From Roseiarcus fermentans (GTDB lineage: Bacteria > Pseudomonadota > Alphaproteobacteria > Rhizobiales > Beijerinckiaceae), in contig NZ_QNRK01000013.1 in NCBI RefSeq assembly GCF_003315135.1, forward strand, positions 62,001-126,000: 64,000 nucleotides of DNA, written 5' to 3'. Each line of letters starts with the position of its first letter. The stretch's first letter is position 1. The position numbers were made by a program, and so were the translations under genes. This document shows, piece by piece, positions 27,402 through 36,006 of the stretch. A model generated the notes under the pieces. That model was not told the origin of the DNA and ran no database searches. It saw only the letters and a list, made by a program, of their open reading frames with translations.

Positions 27402-28835
27402 ATGGGTAACGTCTGGACGATGGCGGCGGCGCTCGCGGCGGCCGCGCTCGCGCCCCTCGCGGCGCCGGCCGCGGCCGCGCCGCCGCAAAAACCCAACATC
27501 GTCGTGATCATCTCCGACGACCAGGGCTGGAAGGACGTCGGCTTCCACGGCTCCGACATCAAGACGCCGAACATCGACGCGCTCGCGGCGGGCGGCGCGC
27601 GGTTGGAGCAGTTCTATGCCCAGCCGATGTGCTCGCCCACCCGCGCCGCGCTGATGACCGGGCGCTATCCGTTCCGCTACGGGCTCCAGATCGCCATTCC
27701 CTCCGCCCACACCTATGGGCTTTCGACCGACGAGCGGCTCCTGCCGCAGGCGCTGAAGCAGGCGGGCTACGAGACCGACCTGATCGGCAAGTGGCACCTC
27801 GGCCACGCCGACACGAAGTTCTGGCCGCTGAACCGCGGCTTCGACCACCACTACGGGCCGCTGCTCGGCGAGATCGACTATTTCACCCACGAGCAGCACG
27901 GCGTGCTCGACTGGTTCCGCGACGGCGAGCCGGTCAAGGAGCCCGGCTATTCCACGACGCTGCTGGGCGACGCGGCGGTCAAGCTGATCGAGGGCCACGA
28001 CCCGAAAACCCCGCTGTTCCTCGACCTCTCCTTCAACGCGGCGCACGCGCCCTTCCAGGCGCCCGCGGCGGACCTCGAGCGCTACGCGTCCATCGCCGAG
28101 CCGGCGCGGCGCGCCTACGCCGCGCAGGTCACGGCGATGGACGGAGAGATCGGGCGGGTGATCAAGGCGCTCGACGACAAGGGCCTGCGCGACAACACGC
28201 TGATCTTGTTCCAGAGCGACAACGGCGGCACGCGCAACCCGATGTTCTCGGGCGAGGTCGACACGTCGTCGCTGAAGAGCCTGCCGCCCGACAACGGCCC
28301 CTATCGCGAGGGCAAGGGCACGGTCTACGAGGGCGGGACGCGCGTCGTCGCGATCGCCAACTGGCCCGGCCGCATCAAGCCCGGAACCGTGGTCGACGAG
28401 ATGATCCACGAGGTCGACCTCTATCCGACCCTAGTCGGGCTCGCGGGCGGGAGCGCGGCCGGCGGCAAGCCGCTCGACGGGCTCGACGTCTGGGGCACGA
28501 TCAGCGAGGGCCAGAAGAGCCCGCGCACCGAGATCGTCTACGACCTGCAGCCGTTCCGGGCCGGCCTGAGGCGGGGCGACTGGAAGCTCGTCTGGCGCAC
28601 GCCGCTGCCGCAGGCGGTCGAGCTCTACGACATCGCCAAGGACCCGTCGGAGAAGGACAACGTCGCAGCCGCCCATCCCGACACGGTCGCGGCCTTGCAG
28701 GCGCGCGCCAACGCGTTGGCGAAGGACATGGTCCCGCCGCTGCTGCTGCAGACCGAGTTCAAGGCGATGAAGGCGCGCATGAGCCTTCCCCCCGCCCTGC
28801 CCGACGACGACGCGATCGACGGCGCGGCGGAATAG
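27402..28835 (+). CDS. Exported type I sulfatase (arylsulfatase)
   Basis: The 477-residue product starts with a signal peptide (Ala-rich, ending near AAAAPPQ) and has the sulfatase fold. The metal site is VVIISDDQGW. The active-site signature MCSPTRAALMTGRYPFRYG places the Cys that is normally converted to formylglycine at Cys77, and IGKWHLGH is the second signature. DNGGTRNP supplies the later metal ligands. Closest in style to arylsulfatase B/N-acetylgalactosamine-4-sulfatase homologues, so it likely removes sulfate from esters in the periplasm. No formylglycine-generating enzyme is in the window. Confidence 0.9.
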   Translation: MGNVWTMAAALAAAALAPLAAPAAAAPPQKPNIVVIISDDQGWKDVGFHGSDIKTPNIDALAAGGARLEQFYAQPMCSPTRAALMTGRYPFRYGLQIAIPSAHTYGLSTDERLLPQALKQAGYETDLIGKWHLGHADTKFWPLNRGFDHHYGPLLGEIDYFTHEQHGVLDWFRDGEPVKEPGYSTTLLGDAAVKLIEGHDPKTPLFLDLSFNAAHAPFQAPAADLERYASIAEPARRAYAAQVTAMDGEIGRVIKALDDKGLRDNTLILFQSDNGGTRNPMFSGEVDTSSLKSLPPDNGPYREGKGTVYEGGTRVVAIANWPGRIKPGTVVDEMIHEVDLYPTLVGLAGGSAAGGKPLDGLDVWGTISEGQKSPRTEIVYDLQPFRAGLRRGDWKLVWRTPLPQAVELYDIAKDPSEKDNVAAAHPDTVAALQARANALAKDMVPPLLLQTEFKAMKARMSLPPALPDDDAIDGAAE

Positions 28836-28836
28836 G

Positions 28837-28859
28837 CGCGGCGGCGCCCCGCCGCCGCG
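28837..28859. terminator. GC hairpin between sulfatase and mosB
   Basis: A perfect 10-bp stem (CGCGGCGGCG and its complement) with a CCC loop directly after the sulfatase stop and before the convergent mosB end. A likely bidirectional terminator without T-run. Confidence 0.45.
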
Positions 28860-28895
28860 GCGCGCGGGACGCGCGCCCTCCCATTGGTCCTTTCC

Positions 28896-29726
28896 TCAGC
28901 CCGCCCGCGCCCCGGTGCGGATGATCGTGCCGACGTGCTCGCCGCGCAGCGCCGCGGTGAGGCGGCCGGGGACGCGGCCGTTGACGAGTTGCACCCGCTC
29001 GATGTGGCGCGCCGTCGCCATGGCGTCGATCAGCGCGCGGTCGAACGGCAGCGTTCCCGCAGCCTTGGCGAGGTCGGCGGCGCTGGTCTCGCGGATCAGC
29101 GTCGCCTTGTCGCCGCCCGGCGCGTTGGGATCGGAGTCGTAAAGCCCGTCCACGTCCTCGACGATCGTCAGTCCCGCCGCCCCGAGCGCGTCGGCGAGCA
29201 GGAACGCGCCGACGTCCGCCCGGTGAATTGGAATCCGCGAACCGGGGAACTCGTGGTGATGGAACGGCGGGAAGGCGCTGCCGACCACCGCGCGCGCGGC
29301 CGACAGATGGATCGACAGCCGCGACGCGATCGTGTCGTGTTCGACGTAGCTGACGCCGTCCGCCGACAGGAGGGAAGCGAGAATGTGGCCGTTCTGCCCG
29401 GCCTCGCTCGCCGCCAGCGGCGCGAGCGAGCCGACCGGCAGGCCGAGGTCGAGGCCGACGCCGTAGAGGTGGCGGGCGCGGATGCCGGCGCCCGTCAGGA
29501 TCAGCAGGCGGTGCTCGGGCAGGAGCGAGCGAAGCTCCTCCACGATCGGCAGAATCGCCTCGGGCCCCCGATCCATGATCGAGCGGCCGCCGATCTTGAC
29601 GACCTGCACCCAGGGCAGGAGCCGGATCGGGCGCACCCCGGCGACGGGGCGGGTCAGGTCGCCGTCGAGAAGGGTCTGGCGCGCGAGCGGCGAGGCGACG
29701 TGCTTGATGGCGTTGGCGTCGGACAT
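28896..29726 (-). CDS. mosB: Molybdenum storage protein subunit beta
   Basis: The 276-residue product is one of the two amino-acid-kinase-fold subunits that form the molybdenum storage protein (MoSto) cage, which stores polynuclear Mo/W oxide clusters at the cost of [16 protein letters not shown] is the kinase-fold glycine loop; [25 protein letters not shown] and [12 protein letters not shown] (His-rich, in the beta subunit near cluster sites) match Mos[17 protein letters not shown] and [10 protein letters not shown] complete the fold. The ATG at 29726 has a strong GGAGG. It follows mosA by 10 bases. Confidence 0.9.
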   Translation of the reverse strand: MSDANAIKHVASPLARQTLLDGDLTRPVAGVRPIRLLPWVQVVKIGGRSIMDRGPEAILPIVEELRSLLPEHRLLILTGAGIRARHLYGVGLDLGLPVGSLAPLAASEAGQNGHILASLLSADGVSYVEHDTIASRLSIHLSAARAVVGSAFPPFHHHEFPGSRIPIHRADVGAFLLADALGAAGLTIVEDVDGLYDSDPNAPGGDKATLIRETSAADLAKAAGTLPFDRALIDAMATARHIERVQLVNGRVPGRLTAALRGEHVGTIIRTGARAG

Positions 29727-29736
29727 GAAAACCTCC

Positions 29737-30549
29737 TCAAGCCGCGGTGATGATGGTGCCGACGTGCTCGCCGGCGAGCGCACGGGTCAGGTTTCCCGGC
29801 ACGAGGCCGTTGACGACCTGCACTTCGCGCACGTGGCGCGCCGCCTTCAGGAGATCGAGCATCGGGAACTCGAGGATCGAATCGTGCAATCCCCTCGCCT
29901 TCATCTCGTCGACCGAGATCCTGGCGATGAACTTCGCGTCCTTCGCCGTCTTCGGGTTGGCGTCGTAGAGGCCGTTCTCGTCCTTGACGTAGATCATCGC
30001 CTTGCAGCCGAACTGCTCGGCGACGAGGAAACAGCCCGCGTCGGTGCGGTAGGGCGGAATGACGCCTTCCGGCGCGGGCGGCATCCAGAGGCCATAGGGC
30101 GGCATGCCGGCGAACACGACGGCGTTCACCTCGGCGAGGAACAGCGGCACGGCCGAGAGGCCGGCATTGCTGACGTGCGAAATGCCGTGCTTGGCGAGCA
30201 GTTGCCCGAGCATCTCGGCGTTCTGGTCGGCGACCGAGGCCCCGAGCTGCGACAGCACGCCGGCGGGCAGGTTGAGCGCCGCGGCGATCGAGTAAAGATG
30301 GCGGGCGCGGGTGCCGGCGCCGGTGCCGATCATGAGCTTGTGCGACTTGCGGGCGGCGACGATCTCCTCGACGAGCGGATAGACCGCCGCCCGGCCGCGG
30401 TCGATAACGCTCTGGCCGCCGATCTTGATCACCGTCGCGTCCGGCAGGATGCGGTAGTCGGCCGCCGTCTCCGCCGCGGCCAGAAGCTCGGGATCGGTCA
30501 GCGACCGCTGCATGAGGAGCGCTTCGAGCTCCGTCGTCTCATTCGCCAT
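29737..30549 (-). CDS. mosA: Molybdenum storage protein subunit alpha
   Basis: The 270-residue partner of Mos[47 protein letters not shown] and [19 protein letters not shown] are amino-acid-kinase-fold positions, and [20 protein letters not shown] with [13 protein letters not shown] match MosA. The two subunits are clearly paralogous. The ATG at 30549 has a GGAGA site; an ATG at 30561 would add four residues. It is the first gene of the mosAB pair and lies 78 bases downstream of modC on the same strand, so all five molybdenum genes may be co-transcribed. Confidence 0.9.
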   Translation of the reverse strand: MANETTELEALLMQRSLTDPELLAAAETAADYRILPDATVIKIGGQSVIDRGRAAVYPLVEEIVAARKSHKLMIGTGAGTRARHLYSIAAALNLPAGVLSQLGASVADQNAEMLGQLLAKHGISHVSNAGLSAVPLFLAEVNAVVFAGMPPYGLWMPPAPEGVIPPYRTDAGCFLVAEQFGCKAMIYVKDENGLYDANPKTAKDAKFIARISVDEMKARGLHDSILEFPMLDLLKAARHVREVQVVNGLVPGNLTRALAGEHVGTIITAA

Positions 30550-30627
30550 CAATCTCTCCATCGCCCCCTCCACGAGGTCGTTGCATGGTTGGTCCCCGTC
30601 CCGCAAGCTGTCGGCGGGCCTGGGCGC

Positions 30628-31752
30628 CTATTCGCCGCGACCGGGTCCGAGCGCCACGGCCTTGACCTGCGCGAACACCGCAACGTCCACGCCGAGCCGC
30701 AGTTCGTCCCAGGACTTTCGCGTCAGCCGCGACAGGACACGCGCCCCCTCGCCGTCCGACCCGAGCGCCACGACCGCGACGATCTCGTTGGAATCGATCG
30801 GCTTCGCCGAGACGATCCGGCCGGGCGACAGATTGAGGATCGAACTCGGGCCCGGCGGCGCGCGCGTCAGACTGACGTCGGTGGAGATGATTCGGATGCG
30901 ACGGCGTTCGCCGACCGGAGACGGCGTCGCCGGCACGAAGAACCGCGAGCCCCGGACCGTCAGCGTCAGCAGGCCGTAGGCCCGGTCGTAGGCTTCGACG
31001 GTCGTGTCGAGGGTGACGGCGGCGTCGCGCGCGGTCGCGAGCGGGAGCGACGGATCGCTTTGCAGGTCCGCGAGCGGGCCGGCCGCGAGCACCCTGCCCT
31101 TCTCCATCAGCACCACCTGATCGGCGAGCCGCTCGACCTCGGCGATGTCGTGGGTGATGTAGACGATCGGCAGCGACAGGCGGTCGCGCAGGCGCTCGAG
31201 GAACGGCAGGATCTCGCTCTTGGTGACGCGGTCGAGCGCCGACAGCGGCTCGTCCATCAAGAGGAGTTTCGGCTGCGACAGCAGCGCCCGGCCGATCGCG
31301 ACCCTCTGGCGCTCACCCCCCGACAGATTGCGCGGGCTGCGGTCGAGCAGCGGCGTCACGCCGAGCAGGTCCGTCACCTCGTCGAAGGCGACAGGGTTGT
31401 TCTTGCCCGCGTCGCCGCGCGGCGCGCCGAACAGCAGGTTCTTGCGCACCGTGAGGTGCGGGAACAGGCTCGCCTCCTGGAACACGTAGCCGAGCGGGCG
31501 CCGGTGGGTCGGGAGAAAAGTCCCGTCGCGGTCCTGCCAGACGTCGCCGTCGATGTCGCAGACGCCGTCGGCGAGCCGGTTGAGGCCCGCGATGCAGCGC
31601 AGCACGGTGGTCTTGCCGCAGCCGGACGGGCCGAACAGCGCGGTCACGCCCTTGGCCGGGGCGGAGAAGCCGGCGTCGAGCGCGAACTTGCCGAGCGTTC
31701 CGCGGAACGCGGCCCGGATCGTGTGCGGATGCGTCCCGGGAGACTGGCTCAT
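30628..31752 (-). CDS. modC: Molybdate ABC transporter ATPase
   Basis: The 374-residue protein powers molybdate import. Walker A is GPSGCGKTT, the signature is [17 protein letters not shown], Walker [13 protein letters not shown], then a switch His in YITHDIAEV. The C-terminal 130 residues carry the molybdate-binding TOBE (Mop) domain ([13 protein letters not shown], then [12 protein letters not shown]) that senses cellular molybdate. Its ATG overlaps the modB stop by 4 bases. The order modA-modB-modC-mosA-mosB links uptake directly to storage. Confidence 0.94.
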   Translation of the reverse strand: MSQSPGTHPHTIRAAFRGTLGKFALDAGFSAPAKGVTALFGPSGCGKTTVLRCIAGLNRLADGVCDIDGDVWQDRDGTFLPTHRRPLGYVFQEASLFPHLTVRKNLLFGAPRGDAGKNNPVAFDEVTDLLGVTPLLDRSPRNLSGGERQRVAIGRALLSQPKLLLMDEPLSALDRVTKSEILPFLERLRDRLSLPIVYITHDIAEVERLADQVVLMEKGRVLAAGPLADLQSDPSLPLATARDAAVTLDTTVEAYDRAYGLLTLTVRGSRFFVPATPSPVGERRRIRIISTDVSLTRAPPGPSSILNLSPGRIVSAKPIDSNEIVAVVALGSDGEGARVLSRLTRKSWDELRLGVDVAVFAQVKAVALGPGRGE

Positions 31753-32432
31753 CCGCGCATCCGTGCGAAGCGCTTTTCGATCAGGATCATCGACAGGATC
31801 ACCACGAACGCGAACGCGACCATCAGCCCCGCGAGGATGTTGGCCTCGCGCCACTGCATCGTCTCGACATAGTCGAAGATGGCGGTCGACATGACCTTGG
31901 TCCGGCCGGGGATGGCGCCGCCGATCATCAGCACCACGCCGAACTCGCCGACGGTGTGGGCGAAGCCGAGCACGGCGCCGCTGAGCAGCCCCGGGCTCGC
32001 CAGCGGCAGGGCGACCGTCCAGAAGGCGCGCGCGGGCGAGGCGCGCAGCGTCGCCGCGACCTCCATCGGGCGGTCGCCGACCGCGGCGAAGGCGTTGCGG
32101 ATCGGCTGCACCACGAAGGGCATCGAGGCGAAGATCGAGCCGATGACGAGGCCCCAGAAGGTGAAGGCGAGCGTGCGCGCCCCCCACAGGCTCGCGACCC
32201 AGCCGCCCGGCCCGTCGGGGCCGAGCGCGATCAGGAGGTAGAAGCCGAGCACGGTCGGCGGCAGGACCATCGGCAGCTGGACGACCGCGGCGACGATCTC
32301 CTTCCAGCCCGCCTTCGACCGCGCCAGCCACCACGCCAGCGGCGTGGCGATCACCAGCAGCGCCGCGGTCGTGATCGCCGCCAGTTCGAGCGTCAGCCGG
32401 ACCGGCTGCCAAACGTGCGAAAACGCGTCCAC
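31749..32432 (-). CDS. modB: Molybdate ABC transporter permease
   Basis: The 227-residue inner-membrane subunit has about five to six hydrophobic segments and the EAA loop typical of ModB ([30 protein letters not shown]), which contacts Mod[19 protein letters not shown] and [11 protein letters not shown] are ModB-specific. The start is a GTG at 32432, 9 bases after the modA stop. The modC start overlaps its stop. Confidence 0.94.
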   Translation of the reverse strand: MDAFSHVWQPVRLTLELAAITTAALLVIATPLAWWLARSKAGWKEIVAAVVQLPMVLPPTVLGFYLLIALGPDGPGGWVASLWGARTLAFTFWGLVIGSIFASMPFVVQPIRNAFAAVGDRPMEVAATLRASPARAFWTVALPLASPGLLSGAVLGFAHTVGEFGVVLMIGGAIPGRTKVMSTAIFDYVETMQWREANILAGLMVAFAFVVILSMILIEKRFARMRG

Positions 32433-32441
32433 CTCGGGCGC

Positions 32442-33188
32442 TCAGTCGAGCGCGTAGCCGAATCTCTCGATGATCGCCCTCGCCTCGGGGCCCTTCAGGA
32501 ACGCGAGGAAGGCCTTCGCCGCCTCGCTGTCGGCGCCCTTCTTGAGCAGCACCGCGTCCTGGCGGATCGGCGTGTAGAGGGCCTGCGGCACGAGCCAGCG
32601 CGTGCCTTCCGTCACCCCCTTCAGCTGGGACAGCGCGACGAAGCCGACCTCGGCGTTCTTGGTGTCGACGAAGCCGAACGCCTGGGCGATGCTCGCGCCC
32701 TGGACGATCTTGGGGCTGATCGCGTCATAGACGCCGAGCGCCTTCATCGTCTCGATCGCAGCGGCGCCGTAGGGCGCGGCGGCCGGATTGGCGATCGACA
32801 GCTTCGCGAACTTGCCCGCCTTCAGCGCCGCCTCGCCGTCGGTCACGTCAGCGACCTTGCTCCACAGCACGAGCTTGCCGATCGCGTAGGTGAAGACCGT
32901 GCCCGGCACGGCGAAACCCTGCTCGACGGCGGCCTTCGGCCGCTCCTGATCGGCCGACAGGAACACCTGAAACGGCGCGTCGTGCGAAATCTGGGTGAAG
33001 AAGCCGCCCGAGGCCCCGAAGCTCAGCACCGCCTCGTGCCCGGTCTTGGCCTTGAACAGGGCGGCGATCTCTTTCGCCGGCTCGGTGAAATTGGCGGCGA
33101 CCGCGACGTTGGTCTGCGCCGCCTGCGCCGACGTGACCAGCGCCGCGGCGAGCGCCCCGACCGCTACGACGAGATGTCTCCAGTTCAT
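32442..33188 (-). CDS. modA: Periplasmic molybdate-binding protein
   Basis: The 248-residue product has a signal peptide ([23 protein letters not shown]) and the ModA fold: [44 protein letters not shown] with the Ser and backbone ligands for the oxyanion, and [11 protein letters not shown]. The ATG at 33188 has GGGAGAG upstream. It is the first gene of the mod operon and diverges from the mop gene, with a ModE-like site between them. Confidence 0.94.
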   Translation of the reverse strand: MNWRHLVVAVGALAAALVTSAQAAQTNVAVAANFTEPAKEIAALFKAKTGHEAVLSFGASGGFFTQISHDAPFQVFLSADQERPKAAVEQGFAVPGTVFTYAIGKLVLWSKVADVTDGEAALKAGKFAKLSIANPAAAPYGAAAIETMKALGVYDAISPKIVQGASIAQAFGFVDTKNAEVGFVALSQLKGVTEGTRWLVPQALYTPIRQDAVLLKKGADSEAAKAFLAFLKGPEARAIIERFGYALD

Positions 33189-33271
33189 GATGCTCTCCCA
33201 CCCGCCCGCTTGCCCGCGCCCCATGCCTTGCCCGCTGTCCCCCAGGAAGCTTATGGTCGGCTGAGACGCGC

Positions 33272-33295
33272 CGTTATATCTCGCCATACCCTACG
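33272..33295. promoter_or_regulatory. Candidate ModE (molybdate repressor) operator
   Basis: The 24-base stretch starts CGTTATAT and ends TACCCTACG, resembling the E. coli modA operator as I recall it (CGTTATAT ... TACATAACG), mainly in the outer parts. It lies between the divergent modA (84 bases) and mop (38 bases) starts, where a molybdate-responsive repressor would control both. No modE gene is seen in the window. Confidence 0.5.
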
Positions 33296-33332
33296 CGGGC
33301 GGCGCATCGCAACAGACAATCCGGGGCCTGTC

Positions 33333-33551
33333 ATGAAACTCAGCGCGCGCAACCAGATCGCCGGCACGATCCGGGAGATCCACAAGGGCGCCACCACCGC
33401 CCACGTCGAGATCGAGGTCATGGGCGGGACGATCATCACCGCCGCGATCACCAACGAGGCGGTCGAGTCGCTCAAGCTCGCCAAAGGCCAGAAGGCCTAT
33501 GCGGTGATCAAGGCGTCCGACGTGATGGTCGGCGTCGAGCACGCGGGCTGA
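33333..33551 (+). CDS. mop: Single-domain molbindin (Mop)
   Basis: The 72-residue product is one TOBE/molybdopterin-binding-like domain: MKLSARNQIAGTIREIHKGA, then HVEIEVMGGTIITAAITNEAVESL and VIKASDVMVGVEHA. Such proteins form hexamers that bind several molybdate ions and buffer cytoplasmic Mo. It is divergent from modA and shares the candidate ModE site, so uptake, buffering and the MosAB store probably respond to the same signal. Confidence 0.93.
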   Translation: MKLSARNQIAGTIREIHKGATTAHVEIEVMGGTIITAAITNEAVESLKLAKGQKAYAVIKASDVMVGVEHAG

Positions 33552-33630
33552 AGGCGCAGCCCGTGGTTCGGCGGCGCCGGACATTTTGGGCGGCGCCTGA
33601 AAGGGCGTCGACGCGAGCCGCCGCCGGGCT

Positions 33631-34515
33631 TCAGTAATTCATCGCTTTCAGGTCGCTGACGAGGTCCGGGCCGGTCGGGGTCCAGTTCAGGCGCGCCCGC
33701 GTCCAGGCGCTCGACGCCAGCATGTCCATCGCCACGAAGGGGGCGAGCCAGCCGAAATGGTCGGCGGCTTCCCCGGGCGCCAGCGAGACGACAGGCAATC
33801 CCAGTCCGGCGCCGACGAGTTCGGCGATGTGCCGCAGGCTCACGCCTTCCTCGGCGACCGCATGGTAGCGCGCGCCAGCCTCGTGACGCTCGAGGGCCAG
33901 TCGGTAGAGCCGCGCGGCGTCGTCGACATGCACCGCCGGCCATCGATTGGCGCCGTCCCCCACATAGGCGGACACGCCCCTTGCCCGGCTGACCGCGATG
34001 AACGGCGAGATCAGACCCTGCCTCTCGGTGTCGTGCACCTGGGGAAGGCGCACCACCGCGACCGACACGCCCCTGTTGGCCGCCTCGGCCCCTGCCCGTT
34101 CGCCGGCGATGCGCGGCAGCGGGTGGCGCCAGTCGACCGCCTGCTCGACCGCCGGCTCACCCGGCCTGGTCTTGCCGATGCCGGTGCTCGAGGTGATGAC
34201 GAGCGGCCGGTCCGAGCCGAGGAGCGCGTCCGCCATCGCGCCGATGACGCGGCCGTCCTTCTCGCAATTCTCGGCGAAACGAGAGAAATCGTGATCGAAC
34301 GCCGTGTGGATCACGGCGTCCGCCTGCGCCGCCCCGCGCGCCAGGCTGTCGGCGTCTTCGAGCGCGCCGCGATGGGCCGTCGCCCCCGCCTCCTTCAGCC
34401 AGCGTTCGCCGACCTCGGAACGGGTCAGCCCCAGCACCTGATGACCAGCGCCGAGCAGTTCCCGCAGGACGCGCGAACCAATGAACCCGGTTGCGCCGGT
34501 GAGGAAAACACGCAT
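33631..34515 (-). CDS. NAD(P)-dependent epimerase/reductase (extended SDR-like)
   Basis: The 294-residue product has the Rossmann GATGFIGS nucleotide loop at residues 7-14, GLTRSE after strand 2, and an extended-SDR layout with VITSSTGIGK in the middle. The usual YxxxK active site is not evident where expected, so it may belong to the atypical, isomerase- or NmrA-like SDRs. It diverges from an XRE regulator with about 98 bases between starts, a common arrangement for regulator and target. The substrate is unknown. Confidence 0.8.
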   Translation of the reverse strand: MRVFLTGATGFIGSRVLRELLGAGHQVLGLTRSEVGERWLKEAGATAHRGALEDADSLARGAAQADAVIHTAFDHDFSRFAENCEKDGRVIGAMADALLGSDRPLVITSSTGIGKTRPGEPAVEQAVDWRHPLPRIAGERAGAEAANRGVSVAVVRLPQVHDTERQGLISPFIAVSRARGVSAYVGDGANRWPAVHVDDAARLYRLALERHEAGARYHAVAEEGVSLRHIAELVGAGLGLPVVSLAPGEAADHFGWLAPFVAMDMLASSAWTRARLNWTPTGPDLVSDLKAMNY

Positions 34516-34613
34516 GAAACACCTCCGATTTGGTCGGCGGCGACGATGGCGTTAAAGGTCGGTCCGCTAAAGTCGTGACCTTTTCCTGGTATGAAACCCA
34601 ACAGGATCCGCGC

Positions 34614-35441
34614 GTGACCGGTAACAGGGATTCGCTCGCTTCGTACCTGCGCAATCGCCGCGCCCGCCTCGATCCGACCGCCCTGGGGCTCCCGGCCGGC
34701 CGGCGGCGCACGCCCGGACTGCGGCGGGAGGAGGTGGCGCAGCGCGCCAATATCAGCCCTACCTGGTACACGTGGCTCGAGCAGGGGCGCGGGGGCGCTC
34801 CCTCGGCGGAAGTGCTCGACCGCCTCGCCAAGGGCCTGATGCTGACCGAGCCCGAGCGCGAACATCTGTTCATGCTGGGCCTCGGCCGGCCGCCCGAAGT
34901 GCGCTACCGGCCTGCCGAGGGCGTCACGCCGCGGTTGCAGCGGCTCCTCGACGCGCTGGAGTTCAGCCCCGCCATCGTCAAGACGGCGACGTGGGACGTG
35001 GTCGGATGGAACCGGGCGGCGGCCGCGCTGCTGACGGACTATTCCCGGATGCCTCGCGAAGAGCGCAACATTTTGCGGCTGATGTTCGGCCCCCGCATGC
35101 GCGCCAGACGGGACTGGATCGATGTCGCGCGCTTCGCGGTCGGCGCGTTTCGCGCCGACGTCGTACGCGCCGGGGCCGGCGACAGTGTCGAGGTCTGCAG
35201 GCTGGTGGGGGACCTGCGCCGGCTCAGCCCCGAGTTCGCCGCACTGTGGCGCAGGAACGAGGTGGTCGCGCACGGCGAGGGCGTCAAGTGCATCCACCAC
35301 CCGGAAGCGGGTCCCCTCGACCTGGAGTTCTCCTCGTTCGCGGTCGAGGGACGGCCGGACCTCGGCATGATCGTCTACAATCCCGCGTCGCCCGCGGTCG
35401 CCGATCGCGTGCGCGCGCTGATCCTCGCGCAGCCGGCATGA
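34614..35441 (+). CDS. XRE/MmyB-type transcriptional regulator
   Basis: The 275-residue regulator has an N-terminal helix-turn-helix (LASYLRNRRARLDP, then GLRREEVAQRANISPTWYTW and LEQGRG) and a C-terminal MmyB-like ligand-binding domain with TPRLQRLLDALEFSPAIVKTA, WDVVGWNRAAAAL and SSFAVEGRPDLGMIVYNP. In this family the divergent neighbour, here the SDR gene, is often the target. The GTG at 34614 has AGGA 7 bases upstream. A TTG at 34530 would give a non-conserved extension. Confidence 0.88.
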   Translation: MTGNRDSLASYLRNRRARLDPTALGLPAGRRRTPGLRREEVAQRANISPTWYTWLEQGRGGAPSAEVLDRLAKGLMLTEPEREHLFMLGLGRPPEVRYRPAEGVTPRLQRLLDALEFSPAIVKTATWDVVGWNRAAAALLTDYSRMPREERNILRLMFGPRMRARRDWIDVARFAVGAFRADVVRAGAGDSVEVCRLVGDLRRLSPEFAALWRRNEVVAHGEGVKCIHHPEAGPLDLEFSSFAVEGRPDLGMIVYNPASPAVADRVRALILAQPA

Positions 35442-35582
35442 CGGCGCGCTTTGCGGCTTCGACCGTGACCGTCCGACCCGGCCCCCCCTCCTCCACCATC
35501 CCGGCAGATGGCGGTTCGGGCAAGCGCCAACCGGCTGCGACGACGGATTGGCCGTTCGATTGTCCTGCCCGCCGCGCAGCGC

Positions 35583-35912
35583 TCACGACGCGCCGAACGG
35601 GTCCGGCGGCGCCTGCGCCGACACTGCCCGGATCTGCTCGCGAAGGCATCGCCGCCAGATGCGCGAAACCGCCTCCGCGTTGTCGCCGAGGTCGCGCGCC
35701 GTGGACGCCACGAAGACCGACATCATCAGGCCAGCGTCCCCTTCGGCCGCTGCGCCGAGCAGCTGCGCCCAGTTGTCGAACAGCCTCCTCGACAGGTTGG
35801 CTTGCTCGATCCCGACATCCCGCCATGCGAACGCGGCTTCGAACGCGGGACGAAACGAGGGATGCGGGCGCGTCGAACGCGCCGCCCACAGCGCGCTGCG
35901 GTCATGAAACAT
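35583..35912 (-). CDS. Small helical protein of unknown function
   Basis: The 109-residue product (MFHDRSALWAARS ... LFDNWAQLLGAAAEGDAG) is largely helical with WAARS, FAWRDVG and RRLFDNWAQLL, loosely like phasin-type proteins, but I cannot name a family. The ATG at 35912 is preceded by GGAGG at 5 bases, the main support for its being translated. It sits between the XRE regulator and the AsmA-like gene with no operon partner. Confidence 0.45.
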   Translation of the reverse strand: MFHDRSALWAARSTRPHPSFRPAFEAAFAWRDVGIEQANLSRRLFDNWAQLLGAAAEGDAGLMMSVFVASTARDLGDNAEAVSRIWRRCLREQIRAVSAQAPPDPFGAS

Positions 35913-36006
35913 GGGCGCCTCCATTGAAGCGAATTTTGGGACGCCGTCTGTGACAAGGCCGTCACGGACAGGCAACCGAGGAAAACTACGTAGCGCGCGA
36001 TTGCCG

